Under the pieces are notes generated by a model. That model made no database searches, was not told where the DNA came from, and worked only from the letters and a program-made list of their open reading frames with translations. From Atriophallophorus winterbourni (Eukaryota > Platyhelminthes > Trematoda > Plagiorchiida > Microphallidae), in assembly GCA_013407085.1 (NCBI GenBank), contig JACCGJ010003421.1:1-64000 (forward strand): DNA of 64,000 nucleotides, given 5' to 3'. Shown one piece after another: positions 33,960 to 45,551 of the stretch; the first letter of the stretch is position 1, and every line of letters begins with the position of its first letter. The translations under genes and the position numbers were made by a program.

Positions 33960-34636
33960 AAAGGTTGTCACAGCCGGGGGTGATAGTAGGAATGAGCCAC
34001 CTACTATCTATAAAATGCTCCCACGTGGCGTGCGTCTCAAATAGCCTCTGACAACCAAGTCCAACTCCTGGCCTGCACGAGTGGCTTTCACAATCCCGGC
34101 GGAACTGCTCTTACTGACAGGAGAAGGGGCGAAGGCGGGTGACTGGCGCCTTAAAACCAGTTTGCTCCGGGCAGATGGAGCTCGTCAGTTACTGGCAATC
34201 CATCTAGGGGAAGGAAAACCCTGACCCCAAACCCCCACTGCCTTGTGGGTCACCCGATTGCGGGAAAGGCTTCGGGAGAAAACCCCGAGGAAAATCCGGA
34301 GAGAAGTCCCGTAGGTAGATAACTAGCGCACAGCGCGTTTATCTGCCAACTCACTGCTGCCTTGTAGGTTGCACTTGGCTGTGCAAAGGCTAGAGAAGTG
34401 TACTCGAACAAACACCGAGTGGTGCTGGGGACATCACTTGTACACTACCCCCAAGAAACTTCATGATGATGTCTCAATGGGTCTGCGTACCGTCTACGGA
34501 GTTCGCAGGTGGGAACGAGACTGGATCTCGATCTGCAACGATCTCGCCTCCGATCGACGTGCGTGGGCTGGTGCGATCCGAGACATCAATGAAGCCGGCT
34601 AATCCACCCGTGGAGCCAGCCGCACAAAACAACAAA
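33960..34636 (+). mobile_element. Short non-autonomous RTE-derived element (5' UTR fused to 3' end)
   Basis: A 677-bp insertion flanked by an 11-bp TSD, CAATTTAGCCC (33949-33959 and 34637-34647). About the first 510 bp match the 5' UTR that also precedes LINE C (GGGCAGATGGAGCTCGT, AAAGGCTAGAGAAG, AACACCGAGTGGTGCTGGGG). At about 34470 it jumps to the last about 130 bp of the LINE B ORF (LRTVYGVRRWERDW through AGAIRDINEAG) and its 3' UTR (GAGCCAGCCGCACAAAA). The whole endonuclease-RT body is deleted, so it must use proteins of a full-length relative. The GC-rich 5' part can fold strongly. Confidence 0.88.
33963..34100 (+). other. Candidate HDV-like ribozyme fold at an RTE 5' end
   Basis: GGTTGTCA (33963-33970) pairs with TGACAACC (34049-34056) as P1. 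GCCGGG (33973-33978) pairs with CCCGGC (34095-34100) as P2. A P4-like hairpin, CCAACTC with GAGTGG (34061-34067 and 34079-34084), lies between the two 3' strands. This order is the nested pseudoknot of HDV ribozymes, known at the 5' ends of several non-LTR elements. The P3 region is longer than usual and the expected CNRA motif is not clean here. This is a hand-drawn fold only. Confidence 0.3.
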
Positions 34637-34699
34637 CAATTTAGCCCGATGTTAGCGGCATAGCACATAAATGCTGCACGATTGCACATCCACGAAAAG

Positions 34700-34870
34700 T
34701 GTCGTAAAAGTGACATCTTTCACAAGTCCAATATTGGCTGTTCGTTTGAGTTCTTCAAGCAAACACATTTGGCCCATCTAACATGAGAACAGAAGGCTAA
34801 GGACATTGGTTTCATCATGGGTAAATATAATATATAAAATGCAATGTGATATAAACAAAAATGGGGGAGA
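34700..34870. other. Region downstream of RPB3, nothing recognised
   Basis: Contains the RPB3 3' UTR on the minus strand. No clear polyadenylation hexamer was picked out with confidence. Confidence 0.35.
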
Positions 34871-35946
34871 TCAAAATGCTTCTTGCGTCAAATTATCTAA
34901 CAAATTTTCGAGTTTCTTTTTCAACACATCCAGGGCAGAGAAAACGATATTTTTCGGTTGCAACGATCCGCAAGATTCGACGTTGAAAAAGAAACGGTTG
35001 GGCTGGAAAATTAAAAATACCACTCAGCAATGATGAATGACATGCTGGGAGAAATGGAGTGGATTCAACCGAAAAAGTAATTAACAAAATGTTATAATTA
35101 GTAAGAGATCGATGATATTTATAAAGCAGAAGCGCGATAAAACTATCAAGTCAAGGTTGTCATTCATCTTCACAAACAATAGCTAGCACGAACTAACGAG
35201 AACGTCGAGAGGCAATCCAATGGATGCGTCATGGTCATCGGAGGATTTTGTAGTCAGGGTCCGATTTCCCAATCGAAGTTCCAAAGTAGCCCAAGTTCAA
35301 CAGCTTCTCGATTGTGTAAGGTTAGCTGTTCGGTTCTGAAGTGGCACTGCACCATTGTTTGAGGTAATGGTAGGGTCTTTTTTTCTTATCAGGCCGCTAA
35401 GGCCTCCGCTCATGGTTCCAAGGTGTTGCAGATATTTGCTCGATTACTATCAACAAATTTTACCATTGTGTATAGTGATGGTCTGAAATGGAACTGTTTA
35501 ATCATTTGAAACGCTGTGGAGCTTTAAACCATCACGCGCGTATGTTGTACATCCGCGGTCAACATCGGCCGAAGGAGGACAACAACAATAACAATAGTGC
35601 GGATGAACGAGTTTAGTAAAAATTACGACGGACAATCCAGTTTTGTGACGTTCGTGGTTTCCACAGGTTGTGTGTTATAACTTTGTATCATGTCACACTC
35701 GAAAATCTCATCAGTGCGGTAAGGATGGTGCTACATACTGTAGTTTTTACATGAGTTAAGCAACGTTTCTGGACAAAGCACATTAACCTTAATAACTATC
35801 ACTAGATACACGAATGGGCAATTGTGCAGTGCAGCTAACATCGTGCTAAATTGATTTGCCAACGGTACTGAGCAATACAGAAGAACACGCTGGAATCTTG
35901 CTGCTATTAATATTATATATATATATATATATAGATATATAGAGAT

Positions 35947-35995
<49 letters not shown>

Positions 35996-38900
35996 AATCT
36001 ATTACCTATCCAATATAGCATAGTTGTGTCAAGTTTTCAAATCAATTTGAGAAACGCATATTAGAACATCTAGTAGGTGTTTGGGGTTGTGAATAAAATA
36101 CAGTGTTCAGATAGCAAAAGACGCTATTACTCTTTCTCTTCCTGTCCAATATTCTACCTTAGACAATAAATTAAGTCCCATATCAGCCAATCGTACACGA
36201 CTGCGCCAATGGGGTAGTCAAAAATGACCGGGCTATATATCAGACTGCTAGACAAAATTAAGTGCATTAAGATCAGTGATGTTCACTTTTAGTACAACGT
36301 TGAATGGTGGGACATATTTTACAAAGTCGGATAAAATTGTTACTAGACAATTTGAGAGCAGCAGGCAGCAGTGGTTATTGAGAGCCCGAAGGGGTGTCAC
36401 CGATGTCAATGATCCGTCAAATAACTCATGACACATTAACTATGCAAGTCGTAATGCAACACACTCTTTATCTGAATGATATTAACCGAATCACACGCCA
36501 GTTGAAGCCACTGGTGCACGATATGCAATTGGGCAGCACTTTTGTGCTGTGCAGTTATCACCATGCTAAACTGATTTTGCACCGGCATTGAGATGCGTGC
36601 GAAAACTCGCGGGAGTTTCGTTGCCATTAAGCAACCTGATAGTATCTTAGCCCACGTGTGATCAATGACTGTACGGCCCTTTGCCTGGATCAGGCTAATG
36701 ATTTCATACATACATACATACATGTTAACAAATATACCACGAATCACTCAACGCATCTATAGGGAGGAAAAACTAAGTAACCACCAATTGCGAGAGGAAA
36801 TGTTTGTTTCACATGTAAACGGTTAATAAGGGCCGAAACGTAATCTGTGATAACATTGGTATGCATCGAGGACAGACTGCCTGAAAGGTATGACTAACTT
36901 TTCCATGAGGGTCGTATGGAGCTTGATGTTCGTTTTCCGGAAGAGTTGAGTATTCTGAACGTGGCCACTCTTCTGGTTTGTACAAAAACGTGTGGCGCAA
37001 TGCGTTATCCGGATCGTATTCGAAACCTACACCCGCGGTCGGGTTCCATTTGGCATGTTCTTTAGCAAAACCTTTCACAGCGACTGCACGGAGCTTTAGG
37101 CGCTGTCCCTTGCGCATTTTGACGATCAGTATAGAGTCCTTTGAAAAAAATAGTTGGATTCAATAAGCAAGGTGGATAAATAAAGTCAGTGAAAAAAACT
37201 CAATAAAATTTGATGACATCATAATGATGCTGGCATAAACCGAAACACGTAAGATCGTAGGGAAGCATCTTCATCAAAACTACCGTAAAAGACTGTCCTA
37301 AAACATTTAATTTTAATACTGATACACATAAAGCCCGATACCAATATCCAGTTTTCTCAAAAAAAGAAAGAAGTGCGTGCGCGAAGAAAAGAACAAAAAG
37401 CAAAGAAAAAAATTCAAAATCCAAAATCAGTCACCAATTTTCGGATATCAGAGACAAGGCGTGTTTAAGAAAAAAAGAAACGTTGACGCATATAAGTATG
37501 CTAGTGATGTTCAGACAAACGAATGTGTCCCACTGAGCCTAGCACTAAGGTAAGCCTCCTTATTCAAGTGCGCCACGTCATTGGCAGGTCAGCAACTTTT
37601 TATTAGTGAATGAGGCATAATCATTTTCTGTAATTGTCTCATTGAATTCAATGTTTTAATACCTTTAGACCGAATTGCTGGCTACCTCCATTTCCTTAAA
37701 CTTTTGCAGCCACCACACTGTCCTCTCTGATCGAATGCAATGCTTCAGATTATTTCTCACTCGTGTTCGTTCTGCATTATACTGCGAACCACAAGGAAAC
37801 TTACGCCTTTCTTCCAGTAATCGAAGGGGTTGCCTGGGAGATCCAGTGGAACCTTCTAGAAATGAAACTGCCACAAAGACTCTGTGGCATCGGGCGTTAC
37901 AGTAGCAATCGCATTCCACTTCTGTGCGATATTGCTGGACAACTCAGTGTAAAGATTGTCTACTGAACTGCTGTGGTAGAGTTGTTGAATTTGCGGGGTC
38001 TTTAAATCGCCTGTGCATAAAATAAAATTTCTCAAAAAGTTTTTCCACTTTTTTTGTTAAATTTTAACACTATCTATTGGACAAATAAATCGTTTTTCGT
38101 ATCAACTGAGACCAATTTTGGACGGCCAATTTTCGAACGGATAACGAGAATTGTTGTGAAACGTTTATATCAAAACTTTTGGTTACGGCATTGGCTAATA
38201 AACTGGACCATATGCGGAAATTATAAATCAAGACAGACAAGAAACATCGTTCATTCGACTGATTGTAACTTGATGAAGACAATCTATGCAAGTGTTCCAA
38301 AGGGAGCGATAGTCCTTAATGCAGCCCTTTCATTAAGCGTTTATGGCGAGATGGTCGATTTGTGTTAAAGGCTGATAAACGTTAGACGATCACCAAGTTC
38401 CACACCGCCGCATTTTATGCCTAAACGAAATCCCACTGAAAAACAGTGTGTGTTGCGTTCACTATTGTCCGTACACTAAACATTGAACATGAATGCACGA
38501 CCGAGTTGTGACTCAGCAACATTTAGGCGACAAATTGACCATTCATATCCCCAGCTAACGATATCTGAAATCCTCGCGCATTGCAAGAGTGTAATGAGTT
38601 GGTCGTAAAAGCTAACTTTTCATTAATCAGTGCAACAATTTGTCGAAGCATAAGTGGTTACGTCCAAGAAGCAGGGATTACTTCGAGTTTGGGAAGTAGT
38701 TTTGATAGATATGGCGAGTCGGACGGCACACACCATGTTATTGACGGGAATCCAGTCTAAAAGCGAGGATTCAGCGTGTGCACTCCTGACTATAACTACA
38801 CCCGCTTGGTTTGAAAAGAAAGTAAAAGAATCACCTGAGCAGCGCGAAAAGAACCTATTGGAAAGATTTTGTGCAATCATAAAGGAAACATAAACACGTC

Positions 38901-40281
38901 TGTGAAAAGCAGCAAACATCAACAGACAACAAATCTAGACAGAGGACAAGAGCAGCTTGTTGGCCTGATTAACGCTGAGGTTGAACATTCATGGCACCTA
39001 TCTATGCAGACGTGTGCGGTTTCAGATAATAAGTTTTGGATTTAGGATATGTTATGCTTCGAAAAGGTTTAGGTAGGTCGCATATCGCACAGAATGCTAA
39101 AGGATAAGGGTTAAAAAATTGGGGAAAGGAAAAAGGCAGAAAAAGATTAAAAAGTAGGACTACGATTAGCTTGTTTTCATTTACACAACCCGTTGTATGC
39201 AAGTGAGGCGACCCTATTAATCGTGCGTGACGGCCGATGTACTATGTGTCGTGTATCGCTGTCTGTTTGTCTTGTACTGTCTTTTTATATTATAAACTCG
39301 TGACCATATATAAACGCATCCCTCTCCCTTTACAGCCGTATATTGTATCAACAAAGACAAAGTGCCACCCAATCAATTGTATCAACAAGTTGTTTAAAGC
39401 CCAAATCTCGGATCTTCTTACTCTCTACTCGTTGGGTTCTCTATAATCAATTCACCACACTATGGAGTTTGGTTTATTTGTGATGGTCATGGTGATATGT
39501 GGATTGGGATGCTGGAGTGTAACAAAGCCTTCGAATAAAAAGCCTTATACAAAATGCAGTTGACTGAGATCGTGTTCGTACAACCCCCATCTATTGAACT
39601 TTGTGGAATGAGTGGCTCTGCTTGTGCAACAAGGACACAAGCTAGTATATCTGGAAAGGTCACGGGTGTACGCAAACCATCGCATCAAGTCAAGGTCCAG
39701 TATCCATGCGATGGATTCTGAGCCATATACCCTGATGTCATGTTGAGCAAGAAAGGCCATATGAAATTTGCTTGTATATGGAGCAAACTCATATAAAAGA
39801 TGAGAAAAATGGGTTTAGTAAAATGTATTTTTTTCTAAATAAGCAATCTCACCTGGCCGACATAAGCGTCATCATCAGGGTCACGTGAAGGTACTGGCTG
39901 CACGTCACGATTGCTGCTGTGCAAATCAGCACCGGTAACGTGCCTGGGTGTGTCAGAGGTGCAGCATACATCCAAAGTGAGTTCAACTGAACACTGTTTG
40001 CAAAATTCGCGGCAAGAACATTCACGGGAATAAACCATTTTGTCGACAACATTATCGGAAGTCAAAGGAATGAGGCCAACGCGCTGTGCGATAAATTCAT
40101 CGTTCAGCATCGTGTTATTTTCCTCTATCTGAACCCAATCGATTGCCAGTGTGGGAACCTCAGCGATGCAAACACGGCGAATGGCATTGGCCACACTGAG
40201 ATCCGTTTCTTCTATTACAAATTTGATATTTTCGTTGTTGTAACTCGTGAGGGTGATGATCGGTTGGTTTGCATAAGGCAT
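34871..40281 (-). CDS. POLR2C: DNA-directed RNA polymerase II subunit RPB3 (three exons)
   Basis: Coding exons on the minus strand: 40281-39853 (143 aa), 37138-36899 (80 aa) and 35002-34871 (43 aa plus stop). All junctions are phase 0 with GT...AG signals, giving 266 aa (the human protein is about 275 aa). Exon 1 holds the alpha-like dimerisation start ([19 protein letters not shown]) and the zinc loop C-x-C-x3-C-x2-C at residues 88-97. Exon 2 has the highly conserved [19 protein letters not shown] block. Exon 3 ends with [19 protein letters not shown] and the C-terminal amphipathic helix that pairs with RPB11. RPB3 forms the assembly platform of nuclear Pol II with RPB11. The introns (1.9 and 2.7 kb) contain SINE-like and LINE A pieces. 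The start is the conserved MPYANQP; in-frame codons upstream look like 5' UTR, and a possible splice acceptor lies 20 nt before the ATG. Confidence 0.95.
35815..35900 (+). mobile_element. SINE-like repeat head fragment
   Basis: AACATCGTGCTAAATTGATT, CGGTACTGAGC and ACACGCTGGAATCTTGC match the first half of the SINE-like family. It is cut off by the following AT repeat. Confidence 0.6.
35912..35998. repeat. (TA)n microsatellite
   Basis: About 87 bp of TA repeats with a few G interruptions (GATATATAGAGATAG). Lies in an RPB3 intron. Confidence 0.95.
36525..36722 (+). mobile_element. SINE-like repeat copy with (CATA)n tail
   Basis: Head ATCACCATGCTAAACTGATT, then GCACCGGCATTGAG, a small internal deletion, AAGCAACCTGATAGTATCTT, CCTTTGCCTGGATCAGGCT, and a tail of CATACATACATACATACA. 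Lies within an RPB3 intron. Confidence 0.8.
37665..39260 (-). pseudogene. LINE family A copy, decayed (minus strand, in RPB3 intron)
   Basis: From right to left: the N-terminal segment (about 39260-39000, ending in LKPHTSA), endonuclease pieces (about 38922-38640: [33 protein letters not shown]), and the linker before RT (37919-37665: [34 protein letters not shown]). Stops and deletions throughout. It sits entirely in the 2.7-kb RPB3 intron. Confidence 0.8.
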
Positions 40282-40680
40282 TGTAATAAGGATGAAAATT
40301 TCTAGAACATAAAAAAGATTGCTTTGATTGTGACATAAGTTATTGAAATGAAGTCCAGATACCGTAGTGCATCTTTGATTCATTATCTTTGTTTATCGTT
40401 ACCAAAGACAACAGAACATCGATGACAAGCATCGAATAATTAAATACCCTTCAATCATCGCAACATAAATCGAAATTTGAGAAAAAGGTTGAGTTTTTTG
40501 CAACGATATGCTATGGATTAGGACTACACAATAAATAATAACATAACATGAACAAATCTTTTCGAAGATGAATAACGCAAAAAGATTTCGCGAGGCAAAG
40601 CACTAGGCGTTGAGAATGACTACATCATTTATTCAATTATTTCAATCATTAATCCTAACACCTTCCTACCAAAGATTGGA
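40282..40680. promoter_or_regulatory. Upstream region of RPB3
   Basis: About 400 bp between the RPB3 start codon and the LINE B fragment; the RPB3 promoter and 5' UTR must lie here unless transcription starts further away. No specific core promoter motif could be assigned. Confidence 0.35.
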
Positions 40681-40681
40681 T

Positions 40682-41640
40682 TTGTGTGGCCAAGACATTC
40701 ATCACAATCCAAGGCGAGGCACTGAAAGGGGTCGATAGTTTCACCTGGGTGCAAATTTCAACGGATCTATGGATTTCCGACCTTAACTACGCTGACGATA
40801 TAGTCGTTCTGGGCGACAATACCGAAATGCTGCAAAGCGTTTTAGAATGCATTAGTGCCACTGCCGCGAAAGTCGGTCTTGAGATAAACGCGGCTAAGAC
40901 CAAGGCATTTTTTATACCGACACACCAGGCATCCAGCCACTTCGCGTCCAGGGTTGTCCGATTGAATACGTTCCAGTCTTTAAATACCTCGGCTCAAGTA
41001 TATTGCCCAATGGTCAGGCGAAAGATGAAGTGAAGTTAAGGGTCGATCGTGCTCGTAATGCGTTTTTGCAGTTGAAAGGCACCCTTTGGCGCAAGCCCGG
41101 GATCAGCCTAAAAACTAAGACGCGTGTTTATCAAGCAGCGATCCGCCCTGTACTGCTTTATGGATGCGAGACATGGCCTTTAAGGTCACAGGATGTACGC
41201 ACATTAGAAGTGTTCGACCATTGGTGCCTTAGGGTAATCTTGGGCATCCGATATACTGACCGAGTATCTAACGCAGCCGTACGAGAGCGTTGCAGCGGAC
41301 TATCTCCACTTTCCGCTCACATACAACGGCGAAGGCTGCAATGGTTTGGCCACGTCCTCCGAAAGACAGACACAGCACTTCCAAAACTCGTCCTCGACCC
41401 CAAACCCGTTCGCACCTGGCGTCGGCGGCAAGGTGGTCAAGTGAAAACCTGGCTGTCAACTGTGAAAGAGGATGTAGACACCCTGGGTCTGCGTACCGTC
41501 TACGGAGTTCGCAGGTGGGAACGAGACTGGATCACGATCTGCAACGATCTCGCCTCCGATCGACGTGCGTGGGCTGGTGCGATCCGAGACATCAATGAAG
41601 CCGCCTAATCAACCCGTGGAGCCAGCCGCACAAAAGTAAA
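40682..41640 (+). pseudogene. LINE family B (RTE-type), 5'-truncated
   Basis: Starts inside the RT with LNYADDIVVLGDNTEML (catalytic YADD). One frameshift near 41000 separates it from the C-terminal frame (41003-41608), which reads IRPVLLYGCETWPLRS, RTLEVFDHWCLRVILG, RRLQWFGHVLRKTD and AGAIRDINEAA. The 3' UTR ends GAGCCAGCCGCACAAAAG and an AAAAAGTA-type tail. The 3' part of this element is the same as that in the short element at 34.5 kb. Confidence 0.85.
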
Positions 41641-42140
41641 AAAGTAAGATAGTTTCACCTATCTCGGTATCCTCGACAAGCTTGGAGGAACGGATGCAGA
41701 CGTCAGAACCCACATGGGTAAAGCATGAGCAGGATTCCATCAGCTGCAGAACATCTGGGAATACAGTGAAATCACCATTAACACTAACATCAAGCCGTTC
41801 AGCACTTTAGTAAATCCAATACTACTCTATGGAGCAGAGACGTGGAGAACCACAGTCACTATGAAGAAAATCCGGGACCTCATCAACACCTGCCTCAGGA
41901 AGATCCTAAAGTTCTGCTGGTCCGATAAGATCAGCAATGAAGAATTGTGGCAACGAACGAAGCAGCAGCTTGTTGACAAGGACATCTTTAAAAGACGCTG
42001 ACGACGGATTGGCCACACCCTACTTAGACCTGCATCAAACATCACCAGACAATCCCTCACCTGGAAACCACAAGGGAAGAGAGGGTGGCCTAGAAATACC
42101 TGGCGCCGAGACCTGGATGCAGACGCCAAGCACATAAGTA
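41641..42140 (+). pseudogene. Non-LTR retrotransposon RT C-terminal fragment (family F)
   Basis: FTYLGILDKLGGTDADVRTH, then ILLYGAETWRTT, INTCLRKILKF, ELWQRTKQQLV, RRIGHTLLRPASNITRQSL and RRDLDADAK. This is the C-terminal region of an endonuclease-RT LINE different from families A-E. At least two in-frame stops. It abuts the tail of LINE B directly. Confidence 0.75.
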
Positions 42141-42250
42141 CTGCACGATTGCACATCTGTGCAAGTAAGCAAGCAGGTATATATGAAATCGCAATCTCGA
42201 TCCAGGAAAAGTACCGCATAGTCAAAGGCTGCACATGGGATAAAATTCTA
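42135..42250 (-). mobile_element. SINE-like repeat copy, partial
   Basis: GTACTGCACGATTGCACATC followed by a tail-side segment (GATCCAGGAAAAGTACCGCA, CAAAGGCTGCACATGGGAT). The middle of the repeat is missing. Confidence 0.55.
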
Positions 42251-42257
42251 ACACGCC

Positions 42258-42893
42258 AGCGGCGTGATATGCGTTTAGCACACGAGAGCTGTATCTGCTC
42301 TCCCCCAGCTTGGAAATGACGGTCAAGAGCAAGATTGTCACAACGCGTAGGGTGGATTAAGAGAGTTCATATCTATTTTGAAAACGTCTGCTTAAACGTC
42401 GACTTCCTGATTTCAACTCACCAACAAGTATGTCTTTTGGAATACGACCATTTTTGATTCTGTACACATGACCCAGCAAGCGTAAGCGGCGCTATTGTAG
42501 TGGGGTGAACATGATTTGTAGATCATCTTTTGAGAGAACTTCAGCATTCGTTACTTTCTCCATCCGCAATACGTTTAAGATAGACAGGTGTTTCGTAAAT
42601 AGAAAGAATTCAGCTTCAGTTCGCGCAGGAATAATCTGGACCATTCACCGTCGTAAAATAAAGCATTTAGTACAAAGCGACGTATAACATAATCGTTGTC
42701 TTCGCAATCAACTTGCGGTTGCAGCTGCTCTACCAATCTGCTTATCAATCTCCGCGTCTAGCGAGAGGTTATCCGAAATGAAATGATATACTGGTTCAAG
42801 CTGATGATTTTTAAGTGATGATAGGAGGCGATACCATCTCTTAGCCGATGAATTTGGACTTGATCGTGCTGATTGTCAGCCCAAATTCTTTAT
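42258..42893 (-). pseudogene. LINE family D, 3' portion (split by LINE C)
   Basis: Minus strand. KEFGLTISTIKSKFIG at the right edge, then DNLSLDAEIDKQIGRAAA, KVTNAEVLSKDDLQIMF, RRLRLLGHVYRIKNGRIPKD and ILVGELKSG. It is the continuation of the RT found at 47.2-48.1 kb, with stops in both halves. Confidence 0.78.
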
Positions 42894-44088
42894 ATGCTTC
42901 GGGCAGATGGAGCTCGTTAGCCTGGGAGAGCATTTCGTTTAGGGGAAAGAAATCCTTGGTTTTAAACCTCCGCTGCCTTGCGGGGTACCCAATCGCGGGA
43001 AGGCTTCAGGAGTAAACCCTGAGGAAAAATCTGGAGCAGAGTCTCGTAGACGATTATTTGGTGCACACCACCTCTTTCTGGCAACTCCCTGGTGCCTTGC
43101 AGGTCGCACTTGGTTGTGCAAAGGCTAGAAAAGCTGACTCGAACAAACGCCGAGTGGTGCTAGGGACGCCGCTTTGTACCCGAATTCCCAAGACACTTCA
43201 TGACTCGCGGATTACTACCCGGTAGGCGATGCGCCTCATGCTCTCCCAGCGGCTGGGGTGAAAAGTAAGCAAGCTGGGTCACTTAATACTTGCTCCCCAC
43301 TGTTTATCTCATGTTGGAATGTCAGAACGGAGGTAAGAATCCCGGGAACTGGCTGCATTCGTATCAAGATTCCAGGAAAGGACATCATCTACTGGATGTA
43401 CCACAGTAGACCCACTAACAACTCCGGGCTACATGGCGTTGCGATTGCGCTTGATGCGAAGGCCCAAAATGGGAAGCCATTTCATCCCGAATTTTGGTTA
43501 TGCGTTTCCGTGGAAAACCGGTCAACCATGCCCGCTGACGATGCATCGAAGGACGCATTTTACAAAGAATTACAAAAGGCGGTCATAAAAACCCCTAGGC
43601 GTGACATGATGATCATTGCTGGTGACTGAAATGCCCGTACAGACGCTACTACTAAGCGGATTATTTGCAAGTGCAGTCTTGGAACACGTTGCGAAAATAG
43701 TGAGCGCATGCTTGATTTAGCCAGCTTTAACCGTCTTACAGTGACAAACACGGGTGTTCAGCATCCTCTGAGGCACTTCTAACATGGTATTCTAACGACG
43801 GACGCACTGCACGCCAGCTGGATCATATTTTGGTCCGCTCGCGTTGGAGCTCATCTGTTGAGGACTGTAGGGCTTATCGTGGTGCGGAGACTGGCAACGC
43901 AAGCGGTGCAGATCACATCTTGCGGCGCGCGAGAATCAAAATTCACCTCAGCTCTCGTCCGAGGCGCCGCCCACTAAAAGAGCGTCTTTGAGTGACAGTG
44001 AAAAGCGCCTCGCTCAATCCAATTATCTCGCCTCCGAGCTAACTAAATTTGAGGTTTCGGACGAATCCAATGATTCAGTCGACACTCA

Positions 44089-45204
44089 ATGGAATCATCT
44101 GAAATCAGCGTTATAACGAGCCTCAATAGCGAAGCTCGAGATGACTTCCCAAAAGACTGGCTATCCGAGGAAACCCTTAGATTATCTGACAAAGCTCGCG
44201 AAGCGCGATTGTCGGGATCGTCAACGCACTGCAACCTCAGGCGACAAGCCACGCGTTCAGTCACGCACGATCGCAACAAGTATTGGGAATGTTTAGCTAA
44301 AGAAATGGAGAATGCTTCGAGTAGCGGTAAATTTGGCTTACGCTTTCGACTGATCCGTATTTCTTCGGGCCGACGAAATTCTACCGAACACCCACTTTGC
44401 GATTTAAGCGGCTCACCGCTTTGCGAACCGGACAAGAAAGTGGAACGCTGGGCTGAGCATTTCAGCATGCTGCTAAAACGGCAGGCGCCACTGACGGCAC
44501 TACCAACGGCTGTAGGAAGTGAGGCATATAATGTTTTCTGCGATCACCCAACGCGCGAAGAAATCATCGGAGCCATCAGCAGGCTAAGAAACAACAAGTC
44601 CCTTAGCGAAGACGGCGTCACCCTTGAGGTGTACAAGGCCTGTTCTTCCGATCTGATTGAACCACTGCATGATTTGTATCGTAAGATATGGGAACTAGAG
44701 GAGCTTCTACGCGACTGGGGTACTTCACTCTCGATCCCCATCTTGAAGAAAGGTAATGCCTCATTGTGTGACAACTACCGTGGCATCAGTCTTATCGACA
44801 TCGCCGCGAAGGTTTTTGCAATGATTCTCTCATGCCGCTTTACGGAAGAGAGAGATATACGTACACGAGTCAACCAAGACGGTTTTCGTCGAGGTCGGGT
44901 ATGCGTCGACCAGCTGTTCACATTGCGTCGGATTCTGGAACATCGTTACCGTTATCAGCAGACAACAACAGCTTGTTTCATCGACTTCGAAGCCGCCTTC
45001 GACTCCATCGACCGAGATTCGCTGATGGCGGATGGTATGCCAGAGAAACTTGTGCGCATGATGCGAGCATACTATCAATTCACGCAGAGCCACGTACGCG
45101 CATATGGAATGGTGTCATCGACGCTCTCCATAAGGACTGGTGTCCGGCCAGGGTGGCCAGGGTGTCCCCTGTGCTATTCAACTTCGCGATTGATTGGACA
45201 ATGA
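44089..45204 (+). pseudogene. RTE-type reverse transcriptase, N-terminal part (LINE C)
   Basis: An open frame of 371 codons inside LINE C. It holds the linker (ERWAEHFSMLLKRQ), then RT blocks NNKSLSEDGVTLEVYK, CDNYRGISLIDIAAKVF, QDGFRRGRVCVDQLFTLRRI and CFIDFEAAFDSIDRDSLM, up to IRTGVRPGWPGCP. The frame then shifts before the catalytic YADD box, which appears degraded as LEYTNDIVILGD at about 45262. The polymerase is therefore inactive. Confidence 0.8.
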
Positions 45205-45551
45205 AGCAGGAGCTTTCAGATTACGCCGGTGTGATGCTGAGTCTGAGCGTCTAGATTGCCGATTTGGAGTATACCAACGACATCGTAATCTTGGGGGATG
45301 ATCCTTGAACGCCTCAGCTCATTTGCTTCTTTTCGTAACCTTGGTTCGTCCGTGCTACCGTCAGGCAAAGCCAGGGATGAGATACCGACCCGTGTACAAG
45401 CTGCGTGCATGGCGTTTTCGCGATTGCGTTGGGTTCTATTTAGCCGCAGAGAAATCAGCCGACGTACAAAGCTGTGCGTTTACAGAGCGGCGATTCGCCC
45501 AGTTCTAACTTATGGATGCGAGACGTGGCCTGTGCGGGTGGAGGATATGCG

